A stretch of DNA of 64,000 nucleotides from JBBAFS01 sp041655255. Lineage in GTDB: Bacteria > Spirochaetota > Spirochaetia > Sphaerochaetales > Sphaerochaetaceae. A program made the position numbers and the translations under genes. Positions 52,705 through 62,167 of the stretch are shown here, piece by piece; the stretch's first letter is position 1; the number at the start of each line of letters is the position of its first letter. The notes under the pieces were generated by a model. It saw only the letters and a program-made list of their open reading frames with translations, had not been told where the DNA came from and made no database searches. The stretch lies in contig JBBAFS010000002.1 in the NCBI GenBank assembly GCA_041655255.1, forward strand, positions 1 to 64,000, read 5' to 3'.

Positions 52705-55158
52705 TTGAAAAAAGTATCGCTGTTTTTTAGTATTGTGTCTCTAGTTTTAGCTGTTGTGGCTCTGTTGCCAATCTTTGTCCCCGAAGATATCTACCACATG
52801 ATCCCTCTTACTGGAGAATTAGATCACCTATTAGCTCTAGTACATAACGCTGTTATCCCTTATGGAGCGGGTGAGTTTATCCAATTATACCTCATCTCTA
52901 TCTACCTTGGTGTTGTGGCACTTTTTTTTGTACTTGTACGATCTCACTTTTTCTACTGGTGGATTGCCCCTTACAGTGCTTTAATCTATTACTCACTATT
53001 TTTAATCTTTCAACTGATTGGCGGATACAACGAACCAAAAAGGTTCTTAGATCGCTTAGTTGACCAACCTGTGGTTGGCCTTATTTTTATTGGCTTATTG
53101 ATTCTCATTGAGTTACTGATAGGGACTCTCTTATTAATTGGTTCAATGAAGATCCAACGTTCTATACAGAGAAAAAGGAGTCAACGAGAGTTAGAGAATA
53201 AACGAGTTACTCCAAAAGTTGTCACAAAAAGAGAGAAAAAACGGTTAGAGAAAAAAGAGGCACAAAAGACTAAAAAAGAGAAGAGTTCCAACACACACAA
53301 AAAGAGAGATAAAGAGGTTACTGATCCAGTTGACATACCATCTACTACTACTTCTACTGAAGTCTCGTTTCCAGAAGTCAAAGAGACCCCCATATTTAAA
53401 ACATTTGGCTCTCCTGTAGAACAAGAGAAGGAAGTTGTTATTGAGCCTGTACAAGAGAGTAAAGCATTTCATTTATCGGCCTCTTTAAGAGAGAGATTAC
53501 AAAAAGAGCGTCAAGCAGACACCTTTGTCGTCCCCTCTTCTATTCCTCAAGTAAATGTTCCACACGTTAGTTCTCCCTCTGTAGTTCCACCAACTTCTGA
53601 TACTACCACTGAAGTTGAGCCACCTGCACCTGTAGCGGTACCACCAAAAGTAGAGGAAATTCAAATCACTCAAGAGGATGATGATGTCGATAGTGTTAGC
53701 GGTGTAGGAGGCTTAGTCTCTTCTGCACTTCTAAGTAGACATAAAACTCGTTATAACAATCCTCCTGAAGAGTTGTTAGATACCTACCCTGATCACTCAA
53801 CGGCTGTTGATGAATCGGTAAGAGCATCAGGGGAAGATCTCATTAACACCCTTAAGCAATTTAAAATTGAGGCAACACTCTTAAATATTGTCAAAGGTCC
53901 CACTGTGACTATGTTTGAAGTCTCTCCCGCCCCTGGGGTGAGAGTGAGTTCAATTATTGGTCTTTCAGATAACATCGCATTACAGCTTGCTGCAAAACAG
54001 GTGAGAATTGTCGCCCCTATTCCAGGTAAGCAAGCTGTAGGAATAGAGGTGCCTAACAAAAATCGCTCAATCATTGGATTTAAAGATCTCCTTTCTACAG
54101 TCGATTCAAAACAATACAACATCCCAATGATTCTAGGACGAAAGATTACTGGAGAGCCTGAAGTTATTGAACTAACCCAAACTCCCCACCTCCTGATTGC
54201 AGGAGCCACCGGTAGTGGTAAGTCTGTGTGTGTGAATTCACTTATTAGTACGATTTTGTATCGTCGATCTCCCAAAGAGGTCCGTCTCATTTTAGTTGAC
54301 CCTAAGATTGTTGAACTGAGAGTGTATAACGGCATTCCTCACCTGTTAACTCCAGTAATTACCGAACCAAAAAAGACCATTAAAGCACTTGAGTTTTGTT
54401 TGTATGAGATGGAGAGGCGTTACAAACTCCTTAATGGGTTAGCTGTTCGTAACATCAGCGCATACAATAAGAAAGTGAAAGAGTTAAAACTTGCTCGAGA
54501 ACAACTTCCTTATATCGTGGTGATTATCGACGAGTTTGCCGATTTAATGACCACGGTAGGAAAAGAACTCGAAACGTTATTAGCTCGCTTAGCTGCGATG
54601 GCTCGAGCTATTGGAATTCACTTAGTGTTAGCCACCCAGCGCCCTTCGGCCAATGTTATTACAGGAATTATTAAGTCAAATATTCCAACAAGAATTGCAT
54701 TTATGGTTGCCAGCCAAGTCGATAGTCGAATTATTATTGATGAAGTTGGAGCTGAAAAACTTCTAGGGCGAGGAGATATGCTGTTTGCCAGTGGGTGGGA
54801 TCCTAATTCGATTCGGATTCAGGGGGCATTTTTAAGTGATGAAGAAGTTGAACGTATTGTCGAATATGCTAAAACACAAGGTGAACCTGATTATCTTGAT
54901 GAGGGATTTTTCGAAGATGATGAGGTTGAAGACGACGACCTAGATACAAATGATGGTGATGATAGTGATGATGTGTTGTATGAAAAAGCAAAAAAGATCG
55001 TCACTGAGCGACAAAGTGCGTCGGCTTCCTATCTTCAAAGACGATTAAAAATAGGGTATAACCGAGCTGCTCGACTCGTTGAGCAGATGGAAGAAGAGGG
55101 GATTGTTGGTCCAGCTCGAGGCAGTAAGCCACGAGAGTTACTCCGCTATCCAGATTAA
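52705..55158 (+). CDS. ftsK: DNA translocase FtsK/SpoIIIE
   Basis: 817 residues. Four N-terminal hydrophobic segments (about 5-155) are followed by a disordered linker rich in Lys, Glu, Pro and Thr (about 155-340). The motor has the alpha domain, Walker A GATGSGKS near residue 506, Walker B VVIIDEFADL, and LATQRPSANVITG. An acidic spacer (EDDEVEDDDLDTNDGDDSDD) precedes the gamma winged helix (SASYLQRRLKIGYNRAARL) that reads KOPS-like DNA. It pumps chromosomes to dif at division. TTG start, 26 bases after uppP. Confidence 0.96.
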   Translation: MKKVSLFFSIVSLVLAVVALLPIFVPEDIYHMIPLTGELDHLLALVHNAVIPYGAGEFIQLYLISIYLGVVALFFVLVRSHFFYWWIAPYSALIYYSLFLIFQLIGGYNEPKRFLDRLVDQPVVGLIFIGLLILIELLIGTLLLIGSMKIQRSIQRKRSQRELENKRVTPKVVTKREKKRLEKKEAQKTKKEKSSNTHKKRDKEVTDPVDIPSTTTSTEVSFPEVKETPIFKTFGSPVEQEKEVVIEPVQESKAFHLSASLRERLQKERQADTFVVPSSIPQVNVPHVSSPSVVPPTSDTTTEVEPPAPVAVPPKVEEIQITQEDDDVDSVSGVGGLVSSALLSRHKTRYNNPPEELLDTYPDHSTAVDESVRASGEDLINTLKQFKIEATLLNIVKGPTVTMFEVSPAPGVRVSSIIGLSDNIALQLAAKQVRIVAPIPGKQAVGIEVPNKNRSIIGFKDLLSTVDSKQYNIPMILGRKITGEPEVIELTQTPHLLIAGATGSGKSVCVNSLISTILYRRSPKEVRLILVDPKIVELRVYNGIPHLLTPVITEPKKTIKALEFCLYEMERRYKLLNGLAVRNISAYNKKVKELKLAREQLPYIVVIIDEFADLMTTVGKELETLLARLAAMARAIGIHLVLATQRPSANVITGIIKSNIPTRIAFMVASQVDSRIIIDEVGAEKLLGRGDMLFASGWDPNSIRIQGAFLSDEEVERIVEYAKTQGEPDYLDEGFFEDDEVEDDDLDTNDGDDSDDVLYEKAKKIVTERQSASASYLQRRLKIGYNRAARLVEQMEEEGIVGPARGSKPRELLRYPD

Positions 55159-55172
55159 AGGAGAGCTCTATC

Positions 55173-55988
55173 ATGATTAAACACGCAATAGTAAATGGTC
55201 ATCTCGTTGCTGCACACGAAGCATCCCTCCCTATTAGTGATCGTGAGATGCAGTATGGCTTTGGAGTGTATGAGTCACTGAGGGTAATCCAAGGGAAGAT
55301 TGTCTATCCTCATCAACACATTGAGCGCCTCTTTTTCTCAGCAGCTGGAATTGGGCTACGCCATCACTACACTCATGACGATGTACTGTTGTGGATGAGA
55401 CAGCTCCTCGAAAAAGATTCACTTCAAGAGGCAACTCTTCGTATTGTGATGCTTGGTGGAATGGAAGAGCGACTGTTTATCACCGCCTTAGCACCAACAA
55501 TCTACCCCGAAAGTTTTTACACCCAAGGGGTGAAAGCAATTAGCTATCACGGAGAGAGGTTTTTACCTCGTTATAAAACATGTGCTTTATTGATGAACTA
55601 CCTTGCTCTCAGAGAGGCAGGCTCTCATGGAGCTTTTGAATCTCTTTTAGTAAATAGTTATGGTGAAGTTATCGAAGGGACACGAAGTAATATCTTCGCT
55701 TGTGAAGAGAATCGCCTCTATACAGCTCCATCAGAGTTGGTTTTAGAGGGAGTGACTCGACACAAGGTCATCGAAGCTGCCCAGCAGTTGGGCTATAGTG
55801 TTATCTATGAGAGTCCTAAACTGAAAGATCTCCACCGTGGGAGATATAGTGAGTTATTTATCTCCTCCACGAGTATGGGGGCTATGCCCATAAGTAGCTT
55901 TGATGGGCGAATCTTCTCATCTCCATTTGAGATTACTTCTCACATCCACCACCTGATTCGTCAGTGGGAAGAGGATAGACTACACTAA
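55173..55988 (+). CDS. Class IV PLP aminotransferase (branched-chain / D-amino-acid / ADC-lyase-like)
   Basis: 271 residues. The fold-IV marks are present: ISDREMQYGFGVYESLRV near residue 22, a Schiff-base Lys in RYKTCALLMNYLALREA near 138, the carboxylate-clamp block EVIEGTRSNIFAC, and EGVTRHKVIE. Members include IlvE, D-alanine transaminase and PabC; the reaction cannot be decided by eye. AGGAGAG precedes ATG. It follows ftsK after 14 bases and ends 27 bases before a helicase gene with its own promoter. Confidence 0.85.
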   Translation: MIKHAIVNGHLVAAHEASLPISDREMQYGFGVYESLRVIQGKIVYPHQHIERLFFSAAGIGLRHHYTHDDVLLWMRQLLEKDSLQEATLRIVMLGGMEERLFITALAPTIYPESFYTQGVKAISYHGERFLPRYKTCALLMNYLALREAGSHGAFESLLVNSYGEVIEGTRSNIFACEENRLYTAPSELVLEGVTRHKVIEAAQQLGYSVIYESPKLKDLHRGRYSELFISSTSMGAMPISSFDGRIFSSPFEITSHIHHLIRQWEEDRLH

Positions 55989-56003
55989 AAATAGCAATTC
56001 TAG

Positions 56004-56009
56004 TATAGT
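56004..56009 (+). promoter_or_regulatory. -10 box of the DEAD-box helicase gene, leaderless geometry
   Basis: TATAGT lies 6 bases before ATG 56016 and there is no ribosome binding site. The -35 region is poor (TACACT at 55981-55986, 17-base spacing). Confidence 0.4.
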
Positions 56010-56015
56010 TCGTAT

Positions 56016-57515
56016 ATGAAATGTACAGAATTACCCCTACACGCCGATCTTCTTAAAGGCTTAGATGCCGCTGGCTTTAAAACATGCATGCCAGTACAAC
56101 AAAAAGTGCTTCCTACAACGCTAGAACGCAAAGATGTCATGGTCCAATCAAAAACGGGATCAGGGAAGACGGCTGTCTTTCTTATCACCTTATTACAACA
56201 CTATCTCTCTAAGAAACAACGTGATAACTCCTTTGGCTTAGTGATAGCTCCCACTCGTGAATTAGCAGTTCAAATAGAACAAGATGCTCGTCTTCTCTCT
56301 CAGTTTATCCCCTCATATAGAATTGGATGTTTTTACGGAGGAGTTGGGTATGCAAAACAAGATGCCCTTTTAGAGAAGGGGCTCGATGTGATGATTGCTA
56401 CCCCAGGGAGAATCTTAGATTACCAGCGAATGGGCAAAATAAACTTTAAACACATCGATACTTTTGTGATTGATGAAGCCGACCGCCTCTTCGATTTAGG
56501 TTTTTTTCCCGATATTCAAAAAATGTTTTCAATGATGGGAAGTAGCAAAAAAAGGCAAACAATGCTCTTTAGTGCCACCTTAAGTACCAAAGTACGTACC
56601 TTAGCGTGGCAGTATATGAATGAGCCAGTTGAGTTTGAAGTTCAACCTGAAGAGGTGACAGTTAAGGCAGTTGACCAAGAGTTGTACCATGTCGCTAAAA
56701 GTGATAAGTTCCACCTCTTTCTTCGACTGATGAACCACTACCACCCAAAAAACGCCCTTGTGTTTACCAACACCAAGGCGATGGCTATTGAGTTAAGTAA
56801 ACGATTGAATCTCAATGGATATAAGACTCAATATTTAATGGGAGATCTTCCACAGCAAAAAAGATTGAGTATTATTAACCGGATGAAAAGTGGATCGTTA
56901 AAATTCCTCATAGCAACCGATGTTGCTGCTCGAGGATTGCAGATTGATGATTTAGAGTTAGTGGTGAATTACGACCTACCTGAAGATTATGAGAGTTATG
57001 TTCACCGTATTGGACGTACAGCACGGGCAGGAAAAAGTGGTAAAGCTGTTTCACTAGCTTGTGAACAATACGTGTATAGCTTAGAAGCCATTGAAGAGTT
57101 TATTAAAATGAGTATTCCCGTGGTGTGGGTAGATGACGATGTAGTCAAAGATGTAGAAGATAAAAGTGAACACATTAGTTTTAGAAATCTTCTTAACGAT
57201 GCCGAGTATCGTCAAATCTTCCCCTCTCGCAAGCGCGAGCGAACACCTCAAAAACCTCGACCCAAGAGATCAAAAGCATTAGGCATTGATCGTAAGAGGG
57301 TCGCTAAAGTAAGTTCTCAACAAAAAAAGCGTTACTCAGATATCCAACATATGGATTTAGATCAACGAATGGCTTTGTATAAACAAGAGTATAGTGGTGC
57401 TATTGAACCAAAAAAGAAAGTGGTTTTACCCGAGACAAAAGTCAAACCCAAAAAGAAAAAAAGAAAGAAAGGAATATTTACTCAGTTCTTAGGCAAAGGG
57501 AAAAAGGATGCTTAA
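56016..57515 (+). CDS. DEAD-box ATP-dependent RNA helicase
   Basis: 499 residues. All motifs are present: Q motif (MPVQQKVLP), motif I SKTGSGKT, Ia APTRELAVQ, II DEAD (IDEADRLFDLGF), III SAT, V ATDVAARGLQ, VI HRIGRTARAG. The C-terminal 115 residues are strongly basic, low-complexity Lys/Arg/Pro (KPRPKRSK and KPKKKKRKKG), fitting RNA-binding tails of RhlE/RhlB-type helicases. Likely role: ribosome assembly or mRNA turnover. Overlaps the ABC exporter gene by 8 bases. Confidence 0.94.
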   Translation: MKCTELPLHADLLKGLDAAGFKTCMPVQQKVLPTTLERKDVMVQSKTGSGKTAVFLITLLQHYLSKKQRDNSFGLVIAPTRELAVQIEQDARLLSQFIPSYRIGCFYGGVGYAKQDALLEKGLDVMIATPGRILDYQRMGKINFKHIDTFVIDEADRLFDLGFFPDIQKMFSMMGSSKKRQTMLFSATLSTKVRTLAWQYMNEPVEFEVQPEEVTVKAVDQELYHVAKSDKFHLFLRLMNHYHPKNALVFTNTKAMAIELSKRLNLNGYKTQYLMGDLPQQKRLSIINRMKSGSLKFLIATDVAARGLQIDDLELVVNYDLPEDYESYVHRIGRTARAGKSGKAVSLACEQYVYSLEAIEEFIKMSIPVVWVDDDVVKDVEDKSEHISFRNLLNDAEYRQIFPSRKRERTPQKPRPKRSKALGIDRKRVAKVSSQQKKRYSDIQHMDLDQRMALYKQEYSGAIEPKKKVVLPETKVKPKKKKRKKGIFTQFLGKGKKDA

Positions 57516-59226
57516 ACGATTTATTTCATACTACACACCATATAAAAAACTTTTTATCCTCGATATGAGTGCAGCGGTTATTGGCTCACTATTAGCCATC
57601 ATCTTCCCTCAGCTTACCCGTGAGTTACTACGAACCTACATCCCCAATCATGATTGGCGCATGATGATTATGATCTTTGTGGTGATGTTAGCTATCTATA
57701 TTATCCAAACCTTTACCACGTACATTCGAGTACGATGGGGGCATCACTTGGGAGTGTTGATGGAGAGTGATATGCGTCAAGATCTCTTTAACCACCTCCA
57801 ACGACTCAGTTTTGGCTATTTTGATGAGACTAAAACAGGACACTTAATGAGTCGTTTAACAAATGACTTATTTATGATTACTGAAACAGCTCACCATGGA
57901 CCTGAGGATTTACTGATCTCTGCTGTGGTGATTATTGGAGCGTATACGGTGATGTTCTCCAATAATGTCTATTTAGCAGCGGTGAGTTTAATCCCTCTTC
58001 CGTTCATGCTCTTTTATGGGATGCGTTTTGGCAAACGGCTTAAAGCTGGCTTTAGAGCAGTGAGATCGACAGTAGCCGATGTGAACTCGATGGTAGAAAA
58101 CTCAATTCAAGGGGTGAGAGAGATTCAATCATTTACCAGCGAAAGTTATGAGAAACAAAAATTCAAACAGGTAAATACCATCTTTAAAGATGCACGGTCG
58201 AATCAATACAAAGTGATGGCTCGTTATGAATCGACAATGATCTTATTGAGAGAACTCTATTACTTCACTACCGTAGCCGGGGGTGCGATCCTGATTTATA
58301 AAGGCCTTGTGCCAGTGTACGACTTAGTCGCCTTTATTTTATATGTTGGAGTTGTACTACCCCCCATTGATCGTCTCATTAATTTTATGGAACAACTGCA
58401 ACAGGGAATGACTGCATTTGAACGATTTATTGAAGTGATGGATATTGAAAGTGATATTGAAGATACCGAAGGAGCTACACCTTTAGAGATTACCAATGGT
58501 TCAGTTCAATTTAACCATGTACGGTTCAAATACCGCACTTCAACTGAAGATGTGTTAGCCGATCTCAACTTTGAAATTAGAGGTGGAAGTACTGTTGCTA
58601 TTGTTGGAGAGTCGGGAGCTGGAAAAAGCACCCTCGTGTCTCTCATTCCTCGATTTTATGAACCGATTGAAGGGAAAGTGTGTATCGATAATCAACCGGT
58701 TGAGGATGTACAAAAAAAGTCACTACGCCAAAATATCGGCTTTGTTCAACAAAACGTCTTCTTATTTGATGGAACCATCCGTGAAAACCTTAAATATGGT
58801 AAAAGTGATGCCACCGATGAACAGATGCTCGATGCTTTAGAGAAGGCAAACTTAGGAGCTTTTATCCGCTCACTTCCTGATGGGCTAGACACCGAAGTAG
58901 GAGAGAGAGGAACACGCCTATCTGGGGGTCAAAAACAACGTATTAGTATTGCTCGAGTCTTTTTAAAAAATCCTCCATTATTAATCTTTGATGAAGCGAC
59001 AAGTTCACTAGATAGTGAATCAGAAGCGCAAATTCAAGAAGCATTTGGGCGTTTGGCAACAGGAAGAACTGCCATTGTGATAGCTCACCGCCTCACTACG
59101 GTCCAAGGGGCTGACACCATCTTTGTGTTAGAGAACGGTCGTATTGTTGAACAAGGTAAGCACGAAGAACTTATTGCACTAGGTGGTGCATACAGTCGTC
59201 TTTATTACAACCACGCATTGAAATAA
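57508..59226 (+). CDS. ABC exporter with fused membrane and ATPase domains (MsbA/MDR-like)
   Basis: 572 residues. Six membrane segments (about 20-300) precede an ATPase with Walker A GESGAGKST near residue 374, Q-loop FVQQNVFLFDG, signature [13 protein letters not shown], Walker B LLIFDEATSSLD and His in AHRL. It should work as a homodimer, since a single half-transporter is encoded here, moving lipids or drugs. The acyltransferase gene next to it favours a lipid link but does not prove it. Confidence 0.92.
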   Translation: MLKRFISYYTPYKKLFILDMSAAVIGSLLAIIFPQLTRELLRTYIPNHDWRMMIMIFVVMLAIYIIQTFTTYIRVRWGHHLGVLMESDMRQDLFNHLQRLSFGYFDETKTGHLMSRLTNDLFMITETAHHGPEDLLISAVVIIGAYTVMFSNNVYLAAVSLIPLPFMLFYGMRFGKRLKAGFRAVRSTVADVNSMVENSIQGVREIQSFTSESYEKQKFKQVNTIFKDARSNQYKVMARYESTMILLRELYYFTTVAGGAILIYKGLVPVYDLVAFILYVGVVLPPIDRLINFMEQLQQGMTAFERFIEVMDIESDIEDTEGATPLEITNGSVQFNHVRFKYRTSTEDVLADLNFEIRGGSTVAIVGESGAGKSTLVSLIPRFYEPIEGKVCIDNQPVEDVQKKSLRQNIGFVQQNVFLFDGTIRENLKYGKSDATDEQMLDALEKANLGAFIRSLPDGLDTEVGERGTRLSGGQKQRISIARVFLKNPPLLIFDEATSSLDSESEAQIQEAFGRLATGRTAIVIAHRLTTVQGADTIFVLENGRIVEQGKHEELIALGGAYSRLYYNHALK

Positions 59227-59238
59227 GGAGATGATGCT

Positions 59239-59973
59239 ATGATAAAGATACAAATCGCTTTAGCGTTAATAATCGTTGCACTTACGTTTGTCCTCTCAAT
59301 CGTAGTGGCAATGATACCTGCGTTCATCCTCCGCATCTTTGGAGCACATAAAGCTGCCGATAAGTGGATGCGTTATAACGGAACTAATATTGCAAAGATT
59401 ATCATGTTTGTCTTACATACTGATGTGACTGTCATCGGTAAAGAGCTCATTCCCGAAGAGGGGGCCCCTTTGTGTTTTATCGCAAACCACCAAAGTATGC
59501 TCGACATTCCTATAGTCTTAGCAAAATTAGGAATATGGGTCGGCTTTATTGCTAAAAGTGAATTGAAGAAAGTCCCTATTTTGAATGTGTGGATTCGAGC
59601 TATGAATTGTGTCTATATCGATCGTAAAAGCCCCCGCTCCTCTATTGAAGCCATTTTACAAGGGGTGAAACAGATTCAACAGGGGACTGCTATGTTTATC
59701 TTCCCTGAAGGGACTCGAAGTAAAACAGGTGCTTTAGGTACGTTTAAAACTGGGAGTTTAAAATTAGCTACCAGGGCTAAAGCAATTATTGTCCCCATTA
59801 CGATTGATGGAACTCGAGATGCATTTGAGCATAGAACCAGTGTGAGAAAAACCCCTATTCGCCTTAGCGTCAGTGAACCTATCGACACAGCCACTATGAG
59901 TGAAGAACAACTCAAAGATCTCCCCGAGGTAGTATTCGGTCAGATTCAACAACACTACCAAATTGAAGGTTAA
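59239..59973 (+). CDS. plsC: 1-acyl-sn-glycerol-3-phosphate acyltransferase
   Basis: 244 residues. One or two hydrophobic segments (about 4-32) anchor it to the inner membrane. Catalytic motif I NHQSMLD (H-x4-D) near residue 84, motif II with YIDRKSPRSS, motif III FPEGTRSKTG near 155 and motif IV IVPITIDGTRD are complete. It makes phosphatidic acid from lysophosphatidate. AAGGAG precedes ATG; it sits 12 bases after the ABC exporter gene. Confidence 0.94.
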   Translation: MIKIQIALALIIVALTFVLSIVVAMIPAFILRIFGAHKAADKWMRYNGTNIAKIIMFVLHTDVTVIGKELIPEEGAPLCFIANHQSMLDIPIVLAKLGIWVGFIAKSELKKVPILNVWIRAMNCVYIDRKSPRSSIEAILQGVKQIQQGTAMFIFPEGTRSKTGALGTFKTGSLKLATRAKAIIVPITIDGTRDAFEHRTSVRKTPIRLSVSEPIDTATMSEEQLKDLPEVVFGQIQQHYQIEG

Positions 59974-59977
59974 ACAG

Positions 59978-61399
59978 GTGGTTAATCTACGAAATATCTC
60001 TTTTAGTTACCATCGCTACGATGGCAAAGAGGCATTACCTCTGTTCTCTGATCTTAATTTCTCTTTAGGTTCTTTAGAAAATGCCCTTATTGTCTCACCT
60101 CCCGATAGCGGGAAATCGACTCTCTCACGTATATTATGCTCTTTAGCCACACGTCATAACGAGGGAGTAGTGACAGGAGAGATGAGTATCTTCAACACAA
60201 ATCTTCTTACAACTATGCCATGGGATCTCACCGATATTGTTACCTTAGTAAGTCAAAATAGCAGTGAACAACTGATGATGAGTAGTTGTGGCGAAGAGAT
60301 TGCCTTTCCACTTGAGTCGTTAGCTCTCCCACAAAAAGAGATTCATCGACGAGTCGATGAGGCATTACACTCGTGGGATCTTCTCCGTTACAAAGAGCGT
60401 AACCCTCAAGAACTCTCAGGAGGGGAACAAAAAAGATTGCTTTTGGCAGTGGCCGATGCGTTAGATACGCCTTTGTGGGTCTTAGATGAACCATTTGATA
60501 ACCTCGATACACAATGGCGTGAGAAATTAGTAGATCTTCTTACATCAAAAAAGCGTTCAGTAATTGTGTTTGCTTCTCGTTTTCTTCCTATCTATGAAGA
60601 GTTGTTTCACGCTTATTACTATCTCGATGAGAAGGGACTACATCACTCTGATTCAAAGCAGCTTTCTGAGATGGATCCTCTTATGCCACTTCCAAAGGTA
60701 ACAACGAGTGTTCCACATCTTTCGAATATTCAGATGAAGACTCTACAGTGTAAAAACGTACACATTGATCACACAACCCCATCTTCTGACTCTAAAGCCC
60801 TTTTTCATCTGAGTGTTCCCCATTTTGAGTTACATAAAGATGAAGTAGTTGCTTTAGTAGGTCCAAATGGATCAGGAAAAACAACCTTCAGTCGTCATCT
60901 TTGTGGTCTCCAAGCTTTACAAGAGGGAAGCATTACCATAAACAATGAATTAATAGATCAATTTCGTCTTAAAAGAGAAGTAGGGTATCTATTTCAAAAT
61001 CCCGATTTTGGCCTTTTTTTACCTACCGTAAGAGAAGAGCTTATCTATGCTCATCGATTCAATAAAGATCTCACTTCTCAACAAAAAAAAGAGATGGTAC
61101 ACACATGTGCATCGATGTATCACCTAGATGTCGATGCACATCCTACGATGATGAGTTACGGCTCCCGTAAAGGTGTACAAGCTGCTATATACCACCTGTT
61201 GAATCGACCTTTCATTATCTTGGATGAACTTGATAGCGGAGTAACATACCAACGTGCATGTGAGATTGTCTCACTATTGCGTAGTCGTGGATCAACACTG
61301 TTGGTCATTACCCACGATCCGATGTTTGCTCAACACATTGCTGATCGACAATACTCCATTGTCGATGGTGCGATGATTGAAACAGAGGTGGGATCATGA
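59978..61399 (+). CDS. ECF transporter ATPase with two fused nucleotide-binding domains
   Basis: 473 residues. Domain 1 has Walker A SPPDSGKST (the first Gly is Ser), signature LSGGEQKRLLLA and Walker B WVLDEPFDNLD. Domain 2 has canonical Walker A GPNGSGKTT near residue 299, Q-loop YLFQNPDFGLF, a degenerate signature MSYGSRKGVQAA and Walker B FIILDELDSG. Fused EcfA-EcfA' proteins power energy-coupling-factor vitamin or metal importers. I prefer GTG 59978, which has GAAGG upstream; TTG 59963 overlaps plsC. EcfT and EcfS follow. Confidence 0.9.
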   Translation: MVNLRNISFSYHRYDGKEALPLFSDLNFSLGSLENALIVSPPDSGKSTLSRILCSLATRHNEGVVTGEMSIFNTNLLTTMPWDLTDIVTLVSQNSSEQLMMSSCGEEIAFPLESLALPQKEIHRRVDEALHSWDLLRYKERNPQELSGGEQKRLLLAVADALDTPLWVLDEPFDNLDTQWREKLVDLLTSKKRSVIVFASRFLPIYEELFHAYYYLDEKGLHHSDSKQLSEMDPLMPLPKVTTSVPHLSNIQMKTLQCKNVHIDHTTPSSDSKALFHLSVPHFELHKDEVVALVGPNGSGKTTFSRHLCGLQALQEGSITINNELIDQFRLKREVGYLFQNPDFGLFLPTVREELIYAHRFNKDLTSQQKKEMVHTCASMYHLDVDAHPTMMSYGSRKGVQAAIYHLLNRPFIILDELDSGVTYQRACEIVSLLRSRGSTLLVITHDPMFAQHIADRQYSIVDGAMIETEVGS

Positions 61400-62157
61400 A
61401 CACAAACCTCTATATCAATCAAAGTGGAGTGTTGTATCGCTTCGACCCTCGAGCAAAACTGTTGATGTTAGTTGTGTTATCAATAGTGTTGTTTCTCCCA
61501 CTTTCACTTCATGTGTTGTGGCTCTGTGTTGTTATTTCGATGCTCACTGCTTTGGTTGTAGGGAGATTTCGCTCTTCTTTACGTCCATTAAAAACAATTC
61601 TATTGTTATTAATCCTGATGGTCATATTTGCCCCATTGAGTGAGCGGGGTGGAACTATTGCCTTTGTCATCTACCGTAATATCTACGTCACCAATGAAGC
61701 ACTAGAGGCATTAAGTCGTTTAGCTTCTCGATTAATTACGATCACCTATTTATTTACAATTGTGATGTGGACCACTACAATAAGTGAGATGAACCTCGCG
61801 TTCCAATGGTACGGTCTCTCGTATAAGGGTTCACTTATTATGAGTCTTGCGTTTCGCTTTGTCCCCTCTATAGCCGACTCGTTTACAACTATCCAACAAG
61901 CCTTTGAGCTACGTGAAGAGGGCCCTGAGAAGAGAAAAAAGAGGATGAGAGACGTCCTACCTACAGTCATTGCAGCTTTAGTGGTAGCGATTAAATCGAT
62001 TCCGTATGTTGCAATGAATCTTGAACATCGTGGTTTAGGAAGAGATCAGAAGCGTTCTCGATATAAAGAACTTGAAACAAAAAGGTCTCTTGTTGTACAC
62101 CTTGTTATCGCTTTAATAATCCCAGCGTGTATCGCATTCGTGGGAATCTGCTGGTAG
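61396..62157 (+). CDS. ECF transporter transmembrane subunit EcfT
   Basis: 253 residues. It begins with the EcfT/CbiQ block LYRFDPRAKLLMLVVLSI and has about five membrane segments. The two coupling helices that hold the ATPases carry Ala-Arg-Gly-type motifs in this family; here the segments AFELREEGPEKR and NLEHRGLGRDQKR fit that place, with RG kept in the second. Its ATG overlaps the EcfA stop (ATGA). Confidence 0.9.
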   Translation: MNTNLYINQSGVLYRFDPRAKLLMLVVLSIVLFLPLSLHVLWLCVVISMLTALVVGRFRSSLRPLKTILLLLILMVIFAPLSERGGTIAFVIYRNIYVTNEALEALSRLASRLITITYLFTIVMWTTTISEMNLAFQWYGLSYKGSLIMSLAFRFVPSIADSFTTIQQAFELREEGPEKRKKRMRDVLPTVIAALVVAIKSIPYVAMNLEHRGLGRDQKRSRYKELETKRSLVVHLVIALIIPACIAFVGICW

Positions 62158-62167
62158 GAGAGTTGAT

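Noticed and set aside
53793..54335. 180-codon open frame on the minus strand inside ftsK
   Set aside because: It is antisense to the conserved FtsK motor core; no ribosome binding site or recognisable protein.
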